This document shows positions 24,331 to 36,089 of a stretch of DNA of 64,000 nt, piece by piece (within the stretch, counting starts at the first letter, position 1; every line of letters starts with the position of its first letter). The notes under the pieces were generated by a model that worked only from the letters and a program-made list of their open reading frames with translations, did not search any database and was not told where the DNA came from. The position numbers were made by a program, and so were the translations under genes. The stretch is from assembly GCA_034766995.1 (NCBI GenBank), contig CM068315.1, forward strand, positions 43,936,818 through 44,000,817, written 5' to 3'. This DNA comes from Acanthacorydalis orientalis. Taxonomy: Eukaryota; Arthropoda; Insecta; Megaloptera; Corydalidae.

Positions 24331-25405
24331 ATATATTTTTTTAAAAAAAAGAAGTTTGAAGATAGTACAAATGTATAAATTTGATGTTGCAAGTAATTCA
24401 TCGAGCAAAACAATCAATAAAATTATAAATAAGATTGAAATAAATGTTATAATAGAGAGTAAATCTTTTTAAACGTCTTGTTTTACGGTTATTTACAGTT
24501 ATTTCTTTAAAATCCTCGAGATCAATCTTGGATCTTTGTTCTTATGGGACAGTTTCGGTTTGTATCGTCTAAAGTAGATTATTTAAACTCAATGCCAATT
24601 TAAAGAATTTATTTGAAGATAACATAAATCGTAGAAACTAAGGATTTACGAATAATTTCAAGAACTCTGATAAAATAACAATAAAACATTGAAGCTTAAA
24701 TGAAAAAAATATTTTTTACTTTATCAAATCAATCTTTCTAAACATTTAAATAAATTACATTTTCTATCATAAATTCATTTAACCATAGATCGAAAAGTTG
24801 TTATTATGAGGTTACATTCTACTTTACTTTTGGAAATGTTTTTAAAAAAAACATGATTTAAAAAATGATGAGTAATTACGTCTTTCTGACTGATCTTCCG
24901 GTTGTAATTACACGAAATATTTAACTAGAAAGACCTTACTTTCTAGACTGAGAACAGTATTAGTAAATTACTGACTCAAAACATTCACTTGAAACAAGAA
25001 AAGGAATCGTCATGTTTCTTAACGGAACATACATTAATCTGAATAATTATCAAAGTCATTAAATTATGATAAATACGTAACAAAAAATATAAAATGGAAA
25101 CGTAGTATTTATGATATCATTTATATATTTTTGGAACGAATTTCATGAATATTAATCTTTATCACAGTCGTCTCTTCCGCGTACGTCTGAAACATTTTGA
25201 TTTATTTTCAAGTCAATCGTACTGTCTTAATTTGACGTTTTAACAATTCTTATGTACCGTAGATAACGATGCTAATGGGTCATTATTAAATCATACAAAC
25301 GCTTTAATTAATACTCATTGCTTTGCTAATTAAATGAATTCATTATTCTCATCTGCGGAGATTATTAAGGACATATGCAAAAATAGGTCAGTCTGTAAAT
25401 GTGTG

Positions 25406-25408
<3 letters not shown>

Positions 25409-25441
<33 letters not shown>

Positions 25442-25457
25442 TTTGAATTGTAACCTG

Positions 25458-25507
<50 letters not shown>

Positions 25508-25527
25508 ATATATATATATATATATAT
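25409..25527. repeat. Clustered (TA)n tracts
   Basis: TA tracts at 25409-25438 and 25460-25527 flank a short unique spacer. A further TA tract with CA-rich lead-in is at 25735-25768. Open frames here are repeat artefacts. Confidence 0.95.
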
Positions 25528-25727
25528 AGCATGCAGAATATTTGGCTTGAAAACTGTTTTCAAGTGATATTTGCATTTATTAAATTTTTAAATAATCATA
25601 AATTTAACATTTCACTTCATTTCAATGCATCGAATTGTTGCTAAACACGCATGTGTGGAATATATAAGGTTTTATTATTTTTTTGTTATGAAATATATAT
25701 AAATATGTATATACATACACACACATC

Positions 25728-25775
<48 letters not shown>

Positions 25776-26099
25776 GGGCTTTCACATGAAAGTATTAAAA
25801 AAAATGCAAAAATTAAAAAATAAAATTATTTTTTTTTTAATTTTTGTGATTGTGGACACCTAAATTGAATAACTTTATATATCCACAAAAAGTATTTCAA
25901 ACTAAAAACAAATGTTTCAAATATACACTTAAAAATATAAGATCCCTCCAATAATTTAATTCAGAATTACCAAAACTGTTCAATGCCTGATTAATAACTA
26001 AAACTTTTTCTTTAGATTTCCTTTATTTTTGTTTGTGAGGCGAAAAAAGAATTTATTTGTGAAAATCTTTTATAAATTTTACAATTTAATTAGGAAAAC

Positions 26100-26350
26100 T
26101 TAACACTAAAACTACCACACCAGTCGAAATGACTAGCTTTACTATTTTTCTTAAAAGTTTCTTGTTTGCATTATATTTTTTTTTTTTGAATAATATCATG
26201 ACTTTCGTGGCGGTATATAAATGATTAGTATTGTGAATTTTAGTATTTTCTCTGTTTTATTAAAACAAAAAATCATTTTGTATCATAACTGTTTATACCA
26301 AATCCAGTCAAAATGATTGGTTCAAGTTTTAACCATTTTGAAGTAAGAAA
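26100..26350. mobile_element. Possible piggyBac-type non-autonomous fragment
   Basis: A TTAA at 26100-26103 is followed by CACTAAAACTACCA and by a small palindrome CCAGTCGAAATGACTAG. A second related motif, CCAGTCAAAATGATTGG, lies near 26306-26322. TTAA targeting plus repeated CCAGTC motifs suggests a piggyBac-like short element, but a matching right terminus is not clear. Confidence 0.3.
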
Positions 26351-26639
26351 AATGAATATATAAATAGTATATATAAATAGAATTTTATTATAAGTTTTAT
26401 TTTATTTTAATTATTCAAAGATATGAAAATATTTTTTAATCGAAAATATCATTTTAATCATTTGATCACAAATTTCAATTATATATTTTTTGTAATATAT
26501 ATGTATATATATATATATATATATAATTATCTGTGAGAATGTCCGTACCTATTAATAATATAAATAAAAAAAACACATCCGAAAAAAAATCCAACACAAA
26601 TCAATGTCTACGGTATTACATATGATTAGAAAGGTGTTT

Positions 26640-27130
26640 CCTGTAAGGTAATTTTCTAAATTCGAGGTCATTTGCACTCACTGTGATAGAGGGCATAGTT
26701 CAGTTGGCCGCACAATTCGATTCAAACAATTCATTGTACTTAATTCTTAACATTATTTAAATTTATTCCTATAACTCGTCTCATTATAACGACGATGAAA
26801 AAAAACATAATTAAACACGACGACGAAGACATGCCTACGTAATGATATCGATCGACCGACCACTGTCTCTTTTTAACACTCTTATCTCGTTGTTTCCCAT
26901 TCAGTCTGTAATTCCAGTTATATAATAAATAATTAAATAAGTAAATCACGTACACCTCGTGCATTATGCATAAGTTTCGGAAGTCGACGCATAAATTTAT
27001 TTATACATTTTTTTAAATTTATTCCTTTTGTTGCCAAATATCGAGGTTATGTTTGTTTTCAAGGTCGTCGGTTAACTGAATTGAAAATTTAATGAGACAT
27101 TTAACTGCATGTCAACAGTTCTCTACATAA
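26640..27130. other. Less AT-rich intronic island, unknown role
   Basis: A stretch with complex, non-repetitive sequence (for example AATGATATCGATCGACCGAC near 26840) stands out from its AT-rich surroundings. Short open frames on both strands look like chance. It is a candidate conserved non-coding or regulatory element. Confidence 0.3.
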
Positions 27131-27977
27131 CGTCACTGGCCTATTTATAAATTTTTAATTATTTGACTCATTTGAAAATAATTCTTAAGAAAAAAACTAT
27201 TATTTAATATAAAATCATATTATTTCCACTTAATAAAAATTAACTACTACGTGTCTAACCTAAAGATGTATTTCATTTTAATAACTTACAACTTCATGTT
27301 TTTATATCTATTATCCCGTTGGTGCGTTGTCCTAGTATTCTTAAACGTACTGAAAATAACACGTGGGTCGAAACTAATAGTGAAGAACAGACACACAAAT
27401 AATCCAAAAAAAAGCCCATCTGTATAAATTAAATTTTATAAAATCAATTATTTTTCTGGAATTAATAAAATGAATTTGTCCCAAGTACACAAATTTAATT
27501 GAAAATAAAATTATTGAAAAGTCTAATTCATAAAATTAGAATTAGATTAGTATTTTCGTAACAATTTAATATTGTGAAATAATTACAGATAGTAGTTAAA
27601 TCGTGCCTCTAATAGACATGCCTCAATGTCCTTCAGAAGGTATCCGAAGGCATAATCTGTGGGATTTTATTTATTAAAATCGAATGAGTAATAAATATAG
27701 CTTAATCTCTATATATAGAAAGTAGTAAACATCAACGTGGGCAATAAATAAATTCGTGCAGTACTGTATTGGCTTTTATTTTTAAAAAAAACTAGACAAA
27801 ATTTAAAACTTGCTTAGTATATAAGAAATTAATAAAAATATGTATGATGTTATTAAATATTTTCTAGATTTTTGACTTTTAAAAAAGTATTTTTGAAGAT
27901 TAAGAGTTTGTTCGTAGTTATTTTGACTTATTGGTATATTAAACACTGGCAATATCGTTCTGGAACTTTGTCTAAAA

Positions 27978-28105
27978 ATTATCTTTCACAAATGACTTTC
28001 ACTCACTGCACAAAAATTTTTTTTCTGATCAAAAATGTTCAATAATTGTTTATAAATCATTTTCAATTATTAATTTAATTGTATTTTGATAGTAATTCTA
28101 TCATC
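27978..28105 (+). repeat. Dispersed dyad repeat, copy
   Basis: Forward copy with TTTCACAAATGACTTTC, CTGATCAAAAATGTTCAATA and a decayed GATAGTAATTCTATCATCTG end. Confidence 0.65.
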
Positions 28106-28170
28106 TGAGAGATAAAATATACAAAAATCCATTTGATGAGATTCACTCTTCCTTGTTTTATCGATCTAAG

Positions 28171-28436
28171 CAGCGTAAAATTTAGACAAGGGCAACATGG
28201 CCACTGCCCGGGGAGGAAAATTTTGAAACGCTGCAAATTTTGTGGGTCGTCAACTTTTAAAAAGCTGCACATTTTATTTTTAATCATAATTTTGATTTAC
28301 AAGTAGCTCAAATGCAAAATAAAAAATTAAATCTAAAAATTTTTGCAGTTCAAATTTTGTTTAGGAAGAAAAGGAGCGAAATTTAATTGGTGGCCCAAGG
28401 GCAACACCTAGTGTAAATCTGGCCCTAGATCGTAGG
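28171..28436. mobile_element. hAT-like short non-autonomous element
   Basis: Left end CAGCGTAAAATTTAGACAAG and the inverse of the right end (CTAGGGCCAGATTTACACTA) are imperfect inverted repeats, both followed inward by a GGGCAAC-type motif. The element is about 266 bp without coding capacity. CAG...CTG-like ends with a GGGCCGGATTTA-type terminus fit a hAT-class element, but no clear 8-bp target duplication is seen. Confidence 0.5.
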
Positions 28437-28454
28437 ATGGCGATCCGAATTATC

Positions 28455-28590
28455 GACTTCGAAATGCTCATAATAACAATTAAAATGAACAATTTTGTTC
28501 GTATTTTTTTACAAATTGTGGATTGAATGAAAATTTCGTTTATGAAAAAGCTTCGATTTAGTCTAATTAAACTGAGATCTAAAAATCCGA
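28455..28590 (-). repeat. Dispersed dyad repeat, copy
   Basis: Reverse copy starting CGAAATGCTCATAATAACAA and including TGTGGATTGAATGAAAATTT. Confidence 0.6.
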
Positions 28591-29149
28591 TACTTAAATA
28601 ATTTCACAAAAAAATGAAAAATGTAAAATATCCGTTTCGGCAATATAACTAACTCCCAGATGATTTCCCTCCTCCTTAATTATACAAAATGTTTCAAATC
28701 AAAAATCTTTAATAATAAAGAAAACCCTAATGTTTCATCAGAAGAGGCAGCAAAGATCAAAAAATTAAGGACACAGTTTTATATTGCAGAAAATGCAATC
28801 TAAATAACATAAAATATAACCACTTAAGTTGCTTAAGCGCATTTTGATGACAACTACATCATAATCGAACCGGTAAGGCGTAAGAAATCGTCTTTTCGTA
28901 CCTTTTTCTAAGAGTTATCTATGCCTTAGAACTCTTAAAATTAATAGCACATTCATTTAAGATTTTTCACTATTCCATTACAAACTCTTAATAAATTTAA
29001 TAATATTTTTACTACATTAATTACTGATTCAGTACACCTCTGTTGTATAACACCAAAAAATCTTCAATCCATCATCTTCTGAGAGCTGAGATACAGAGAA
29101 ATCTAAGAGACAGATGTTTTTGTATATTTTTACGCTCTGGGAATGTAGG

Positions 29150-29290
29150 CATCGCTTTCAATAAACATATAAGAAACAATCAAAAATGATTAATAATCAT
29201 TCATTGAACATTTTTAATTAGAACGAAAATTTATGTTTCGTGAAATGAGCGAAAAATTTGTGTAAAGAAATTTAGCCACAGTCCTTGTAT
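29150..29290 (-). repeat. Dispersed dyad repeat, copy
   Basis: Reverse copy with AAACAATCAAAAATGATTAA, TTGAACATTTTTAATTAGAA and an AATTTAGCCACAGT border. Confidence 0.65.
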
Positions 29291-29764
29291 TATATTTGAC
29301 TTCACATATTCAGCATCTTTTGACAGTAAGTGTTATACTTTCTCAAAGAATAATAAATTATATGTAGGTCTTAATTGACTTTTTTCCTCAACATGTATCA
29401 TTGTCAAAATACTGACAGTAATATTGATCTTGTAAGACATTTTTAAGTATAAAATATTTTCAACTTTAAAGCGATTTAGTCTGATTGGTACAGGGCTCAA
29501 TTGAACAATTATCGTAAGTTAGAAATAAAATAAATATTTAGTATAACTCACAAATGTATTTTACGATATTACAATCATAGGAGTGTTCAGATAGTTTTCT
29601 TCCCTTTAGATCGCCAGAATTTTTTGTTTTCTTGTACTGATTTTGGAATTTTCATGTAGATTTTAGAATGTATAAAATCTGCTTGAAAGTGACACACGTG
29701 CCGGAATCAGCTGAAACAATTCTGAAAATTTTGATAACAATTTTGGCTTGGGAAATGATTTTTT

Positions 29765-29900
29765 TTATTTTCTTTATAAATCACTCGTTTTTTTCTTATT
29801 AAAAATGCTTAATAAATGATTATCAATCAATTTTATTGTTACTTATACGCATTTCAATGACAATTCCAACATCACTAGAGCTCTTAAATAGAAAAAGTAT
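29765..29900 (+). repeat. Dispersed dyad repeat, copy
   Basis: Forward copy with TTAAAAATGCTTAATAAATG, then ACTTATACGCATTTCAATGA and CATCACTAGAGCTCTTAAA. Confidence 0.7.
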
Positions 29901-31184
29901 ATTTTTTTACTTAAGCTTAAAAAAATATTGTTTATTTTAGAAAAATGCGATAATGATTTTAATTTAATACACATTTATATACAATTTTTTTATTTTATAA
30001 ATTCAGATAAAGATTAAGAAATCAATTATACATACACTAGCGTATTTTTTATTATAATATGGCAATTTTTATATAAGACGATTAGTATGTATGATTATAG
30101 TTTCGTTTTTATAAAACAAATTTAATTGCAGCGTATAATTATTATTTTTATACAAATATTTGTTGTATCTTTCACTACAAATATGTGTTGAAAATTATAC
30201 ATTTTTAATCCATAAAACCATTCAAATACCTATAAACTTTCTTCTTGTTTTATACCGTACCATTTCCAAAAAAAATTCTTTTTACGGTTTTAACATTAAA
30301 AGAATGTTACATATGACATTTCTTTAATTCCTTTCAAATTACTACTCTTGCAGATATAATGTTTATTATTATATTTTCGATACATTATATCATACATCCG
30401 TAATAGCATCAAACTGCAGTCCATATTGTAATAAAACAAGTTCTGTACTTTCTAATAAATCAAATCAAGTCATGCACAATTTACATTTATTAATTTGTAA
30501 ATGAAATTAATACAGTTTCCCTATATTCAGTTATTAAAAAATATAAATATTAATAATTCAATGTACATATATTTTAAATTAAAAAAAAATGAAATTAGAA
30601 CATTGACCTAGTGAAACAACTGGAACGTATTTAAATAGAGATATTTTATATATTATACAGAAATAATCGAATAAAAAATTCTACATATGTTCGAATGTTA
30701 ATTGTATCGGATAATTATTAATTTGAAAATATTTAACCATACGTCAAACGTGCAGATAGACTGAAATGTGTTGATAATATGTTGAGTTTTTATTAATAAT
30801 CGAAGTCACGACTAAAGCAATTATAAAACTAGTGCATGAAAGAATAAACCAAATGTCAACTTTCCTAAATAGCGTTTCATAATAACATTTTATATATTTT
30901 TTTGAATGATTATTTTTTCGATTTAAAAGGTTAATCGAATGATATTGTTTTACAGTTAATTCGTTATATAAAAAAGCAAGAAGTGGAACGGTATTTTACA
31001 GTAAACAATAAATCTTATAAATTATTTTATTCATTGTCGAATAAAATAAATAATCATTGTCAATACATTAACAAAAAATCGAATGAAATGCTCGACACCT
31101 TCGGTTTAAATTATAGTTTAGAGTTTTTGTTTTCCTCTTCTTTTTCAAAATTTAATCCTGTTAGAACTCGCAATACATTTTTAC

Positions 31185-31335
31185 TACTGTGGCTAAATTC
31201 ACATTCACAAATGAGTTTTTCTCTCATCCTAATAATCATAAAAAAAGTCTGATTAAAAATGTTCAATAAATAATGATTGATCATTTTTGATTTCTCCTTA
31301 TGCAGATTTTAATGATGATACCCTCAATGCTCAAA
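31185..31335 (+). repeat. Dispersed dyad repeat, copy
   Basis: A well-preserved forward copy: GTGGCTAAATTCACATTCAC, CTGATTAAAAATGTTCAATA, TGATCATTTTTGATTTCTCC. A second border (GTGGATAAATTCACTTTCAC) follows at 31377, so the copies are nested or tandem. The small open frames overlapping it are not genes. Confidence 0.75.
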
Positions 31336-31794
31336 AGTATATAAAAACCACAGAGAAGTGGAAGTTCCTTCCACTGTGGATAAATTCACTTTCACAAATT
31401 AATCCTCTTTCTGTTCTACAAACTATAATAAAATGTTTCTGGGATAAGAAAAACAATTCATTTGTGAAAGTATAGAAATGATTTTTAGGTGATACAATGA
31501 TTTTCTATGCCTTAATATTCAGAAGAAGATGATGTTACCATTGAAATTTGTATAAAAAATCTAAGAAAATAAATAATAATTATTTATTGCACACTTTTGA
31601 TTAGAAAAAGATTTGGGATTAGTGAAATGAGGTAAAAATCATTTGTAGGTCTTATTAAATCTATTTTTGGTTTCGCACATTTTTCTTTCTTTTTCTTATT
31701 AATCTCTTGCATCTAGCTTTATAATTACTATTCGAAGGAGTTTTCTATTTCCTTCTATTCTTAACAAAATGTCATTATTGTACTTTTGGAAACT

Positions 31795-31945
31795 ATGGCT
31801 AAATTAACTTCCATTAACAAATATTCGTCCTCTGTAAGCTTTAAAGAACATTTTCTGATCAGAATACTCAATAATTAATTATTTTTATTCTTAACTATCA
31901 GCATTTATATGACAGTACTATCATTTTCACAGTTTAAAATACAAA
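31795..31945 (+). repeat. Dispersed dyad repeat, copy
   Basis: Forward copy with ATGGCTAAATTAACTTCCAT, TCTGATCAGAATACTCAATA and TAACTATCAGCATTTATATG. Confidence 0.6.
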
Positions 31946-32792
31946 AAAAAATCTTTTTTTGTTAAAAATCCATTTTTTAACCTGTCACGTCTTCAATAAA
32001 ATCGTATTTTTTTTATAACTGTGATCCTGTCAATTCTTTCTCATTGTCCTCGTCTTTCTGGATGATCTCAGTTGTCCAATACTGTCTTAGCATATGTGCC
32101 ATCTTCAGATATATATTATAATCTTTAGTAACTACCTGAATACGTCACACATGTTGAAACTAGTAAAGGAAAATAGACACTCAGATAAACCAAAAGGACG
32201 AATATCATCAGGGCAACCATATATATTCAATGTTTTATTGCATACTTTCATAATTATACTTACATGTTACTTCTGATTAATGTATTTCTCTTTATCTCAG
32301 ATAAAGCTACAGTTTCTGTCAATCTAGAAAATTACATTTCAGTTAGGATTTTTTCTTATTATTTTTACTATTTTACATATTTCTTATCCTCATAGTGGTC
32401 TTATAAGAACAATTAAACATTTTAACTTCATAATAAAACAAAAAGCTTTCTTCTCTTGAATGAGATCGTGCTTAAGTTTTGTATGAACGCATCATATACA
32501 GATTCTATTATAAAAACGCAAGACGATGTGTGAATTCGTAAGAATTTGCAAATTTCACTTATAATAGCCATTTCTGACTTAAAAATTTCAAATCGAATGA
32601 TAGAGGAAATCGAGTAGAAAAGTTTGAAAATAAGTAAATAATTTACAATTTAGTTTTATATTCAAAACATTTTAGGAAAATTCAAAATGGAAATAATTTA
32701 ATCAAAGAATAATTTTTCTTTTTCATGAATAAATGATCATGCAATGATAATTAATTCAGATAATTATAAAAAAAATAATTGATCAATTTTAA

Positions 32793-32955
32793 TATTTCGT
32801 AGAAAAGCTCGTGCCTGGAATGACCTACATTCTTGTATAGTGAAACCACTATTTTCTTCAATGAAATATTTTGATAAAATATTAAGACAAGAATTGGTAG
32901 ATATAAAAGTCTTGTACCTTACTGGAAGCACTGCTACCGGATTTTCAATCGTAGG
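32793..32955 (+). pseudogene. Possible fragment of a GLD-2-type nucleotidyltransferase
   Basis: After an acceptor-like ATTTCGTAG an open plus-strand stretch (about 32808-32984) translates to a segment with FDKILRQELVDIKVLYLTGS followed by TATGFSIVG. The GS-x3-GF pattern after a hydrophobic strand resembles the start of the nucleotidyltransferase motif of non-canonical poly(A) polymerases. The catalytic aspartates that should follow are absent, and a TAA closes the frame soon after. The stretch is less AT-rich than its flanks. It may be a decayed retrocopy, a lost exon, or chance. Confidence 0.3.
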
Positions 32956-33064
32956 CAGGTGCGCTTCTAGCAATTTTTATTTCTAAGTAAACAAAAATTA
33001 ATCAAATAAAACTAAAAACGTCAGTCGATAATAAGAGCTTCATCGGATCATCTAATCATATTAG

Positions 33065-33160
33065 AATTAGATTATGTTCAATCAATTCTTTTTGATTGTT
33101 GCTTATTCGCATTTCGATTCTATAATCTCCAAATTTCCAAAGTACAGAAAAATCTGAAGC
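33065..33160 (+). repeat. Dispersed dyad repeat, partial copy
   Basis: The right half only: ATGTTCAATCAATTCTTTTT and TTGCTTATTCGCATTTCGAT. Confidence 0.6.
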
Positions 33161-34212
33161 TTTTTAAATTGAAATTGTTCTGTACTTAATAAATACTTAA
33201 AACTTCATTCCTTTTTGTAATCCATGCCAGCAGATTTGTATTTTAAAAAAACATATTTACAATTATTGTTATAGTGTTGGAGGGACCTGGCTATAAAATT
33301 TTATTATAGTTTCCGTACTTGTTTTATTTTTTAAATTCTTTTTTATTGTTTTATTTAATTGATAAATTTTATCAATGCATTTTCTTTCTTTTCAAATTAA
33401 GAATTCAAATAAAAGTCCTTTTTTATTACAGCTGAATTCGTTCTTGAAAAAAATATTTTTTAAAAAATGAACTAAAACTACTGTATAGAATACAAAACCG
33501 TTGAAAATGTATGTAAATTATATCTCTTAATTAATTGAATTCCAAATAAAAACTTTCGATTTTATTGAACATTCTCAGCCGACAAATTAAATCTGTCTCG
33601 AGCAGTTTACTACTAAGGATTTCCTTTAAAACTTATATTACACCCATTCACGAATATTGATTATTTTCGTAAACAAATTCGTGAAATCTGTATAAATAAT
33701 TCATGAGTCTCATTTAGCGTACAGACAAAACGAAAACGAATCAATTTCTAAATAATTTCGATGACAAAAATTGTCACCTTTCAACTTTCATAGAACACGC
33801 ACGCATGTAAGAAATATCGAAACTAATACGTTTCTATATATGAAAAAAAGTGTCACGGTTGTAACCTTATTAAGCTCAATTTCGGTAGTTTATTAAAAGT
33901 TCCGCCTGTTACACGAAATGACAAGGGTGCTTTTTTATTATTTTTATTAAGTCACGCTAGTTGAAAAATGAAAGGTGGATTTATTCTCGGTTTAGTTCGC
34001 TTAGGTATTTTTTTAATTCGATAAAACTGTAAACTATTTTTAAAAATTAACCAAATAATATTAACTAATTAATATCTTATAAAATTTTTTCTTGTCTCAT
34101 ATAAATAATTGATTTATGATTGAAGTATTTCCTATACAAAATAATATAAATATATATTTTATTAATAATTGTATTTATTTTCAGATGCGTATAAAAAAAT
34201 AAAATATTAAAT

Positions 34213-34285
34213 CGCCCGAGCAGGGACTTGAACCCTGGACCCTTGGATTAAAAGTCCAATGCTCTACCGACTGAGCTACCCGGGC
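34213..34285 (-). tRNA. tRNA-Lys (UUU)
   Basis: The minus strand gives a 73-base cloverleaf without intron. The acceptor stem GCCCGGG pairs with CTCGGGC (one G-T pair), the D-arm contains TAGCTCAGTCGG, the anticodon loop is CTTTTAA with anticodon TTT at 34250-34252, and the T-arm contains GGTTCAAGTCC. The D- and T-arm segments double as internal pol III A and B boxes. A T run just downstream on the minus strand (34193-34199) fits a pol III terminator. The gene lies antisense inside the proposed giant intron and looks fully functional. Confidence 0.97.
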
Positions 34286-35064
34286 TACGATCTTAACTCG
34301 CAGACAATCAAACTATAATATCTTTTCATTATGTTTTTCTTCAAGAAATCATAATGTCGGTATTATACAACACTCAGATAATCTTTTAAAATATTTTTAA
34401 AAATATTTGTAATATATTATTCATAAAATTCATTTCTAAGTTATTCTTGATCAATTGCAGAAAATATTCTGATTTATTTCATGAATAGTTCTTTAATGTT
34501 ATAATTATATACTATTATACTTGTAACCCCGTTGATACTGTCGTGGTGGTTTTCAAACTATAAAATCATCTAGTATCAATCCTCCACTACTATTTTAATG
34601 GCATAGGTGTCAAAATCAATAGCAGAGAATAAACACTCAAATGATCTAAAAATACGACGACCAACAAAACAACGTAGTGCTTTCAATTTAAAATAAAATA
34701 AAATATTAAAAAAAACATTTTATTATTATATTTATATAATTATTGTCTCTCTATTTTCTTTTATTTATTTTTTATAATTTTTTAGAAAACTATTTCTAGT
34801 TGTTATATTCTACAATCGATTGCGGTTTTTATTTCAACTTCAGGTATCTTCTTTATATTAAACTTAAAGGTTTGAAAACACAAAAATAAAACATTAATCT
34901 GAAAAAAAAAAGAATTTACACTTTTTATCATTTTTCATAACTTATTTGCATACAAAAAGGAAATATCCAGTTTTTTTGTTTTTTATTTTATTAAATTGTT
35001 TTCAGTTGAAAGTTGGAACGACCAGTTCCTAAACATTTAATTACGAATTGACATTTAAATAAAG

Positions 35065-35065
<1 letters not shown>

Positions 35066-35130
<65 letters not shown>
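35066..35130. repeat. Compound (TA)n(GA)n microsatellite
   Basis: A TA tract followed by GA repeats. On the minus strand this is the same (TC)n(TA)n order as at 762, 8442 and 41492. Confidence 0.95.
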
Positions 35131-36089
35131 TTATTTCCAGATATTACATTTACATAACGGTATCCGTGCATTCAATAACGAGGATATAAATAAAAGTAAA
35201 ACCAGTTATTTTAATAATAATTGATCAATTATAGCATACTAGTTGAACTAGATAAAAGTACGAAACAAATAAAAACATTATACATAGTTTCCGTAAAAAA
35301 GTTTCTCGTCGAATGCTCGTTCGTCAGACACGTGATATTTAAAAGTGGCAAATCTAATCAACAAACAATACATATATCTACGAACCCACAATTTCGAATA
35401 TCCTATTTTAACCTTTTGATATGTTAACTGCTCCATTTAGATGTACATGGAATGTAAATGGATCGATTTATTGTATTAGTTCACGAAAATGGTAACAGAA
35501 CGTGAGTCATATAACCTTGAATTTTATTGTACAAGATAAAAATCAAATCGTAAATTATAATTTGTGATGTGTTTTTTCTTAGTATTATTTCATAGACTGA
35601 GTTCTATTTGAATTGTCAGTCACGTTTCGGCTTCAGACATTTGTTACTCTAAATTCAATATCAAACACAACTGAACTTTGTCCTTTATATATATATAACG
35701 AAAAGCAAACTGAATTCAATCTGTTTGATATTTCAACCCTTTTCACCCACAAGGCCAGCTGTACTACCCAGGCACTTAAAGGCGTTCTATTTCTATGGAC
35801 AGTGTCACTGCCCACATTTTATCATTTACAGATAAAAGCTTTGATAAGCTTTCGTCCATCAATGCCATTGAGTGTTTATTCTTTTCTATGTTTATCATAC
35901 TCTTATCCTAATTTCTAGTATACAAACGTTTGATCTGCTGTATTGTATAATTGCTTGAAATGCAAGAGTTTAATACTGCAGTCACCTCTTTTATCTTATT
36001 GTTTTTTTTTAAATCAAAAAATCGAGTTTTCAAAATTGAAGATCTAGCTCAATAAAAACTATTAATTAATATAAAGTAACTGAAAAATA

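Noticed and set aside
31287..31475. 62-codon open frame with apparent globular composition
   Set aside because: It falls across two copies of the dispersed dyad repeat, so the frame is incidental.
35613..35918. Plus-strand open frame of 101 codons with an overlapping minus frame
   Set aside because: No ATG-supported start with coding character, no splice partner and no recognised motif. Treated as chance.
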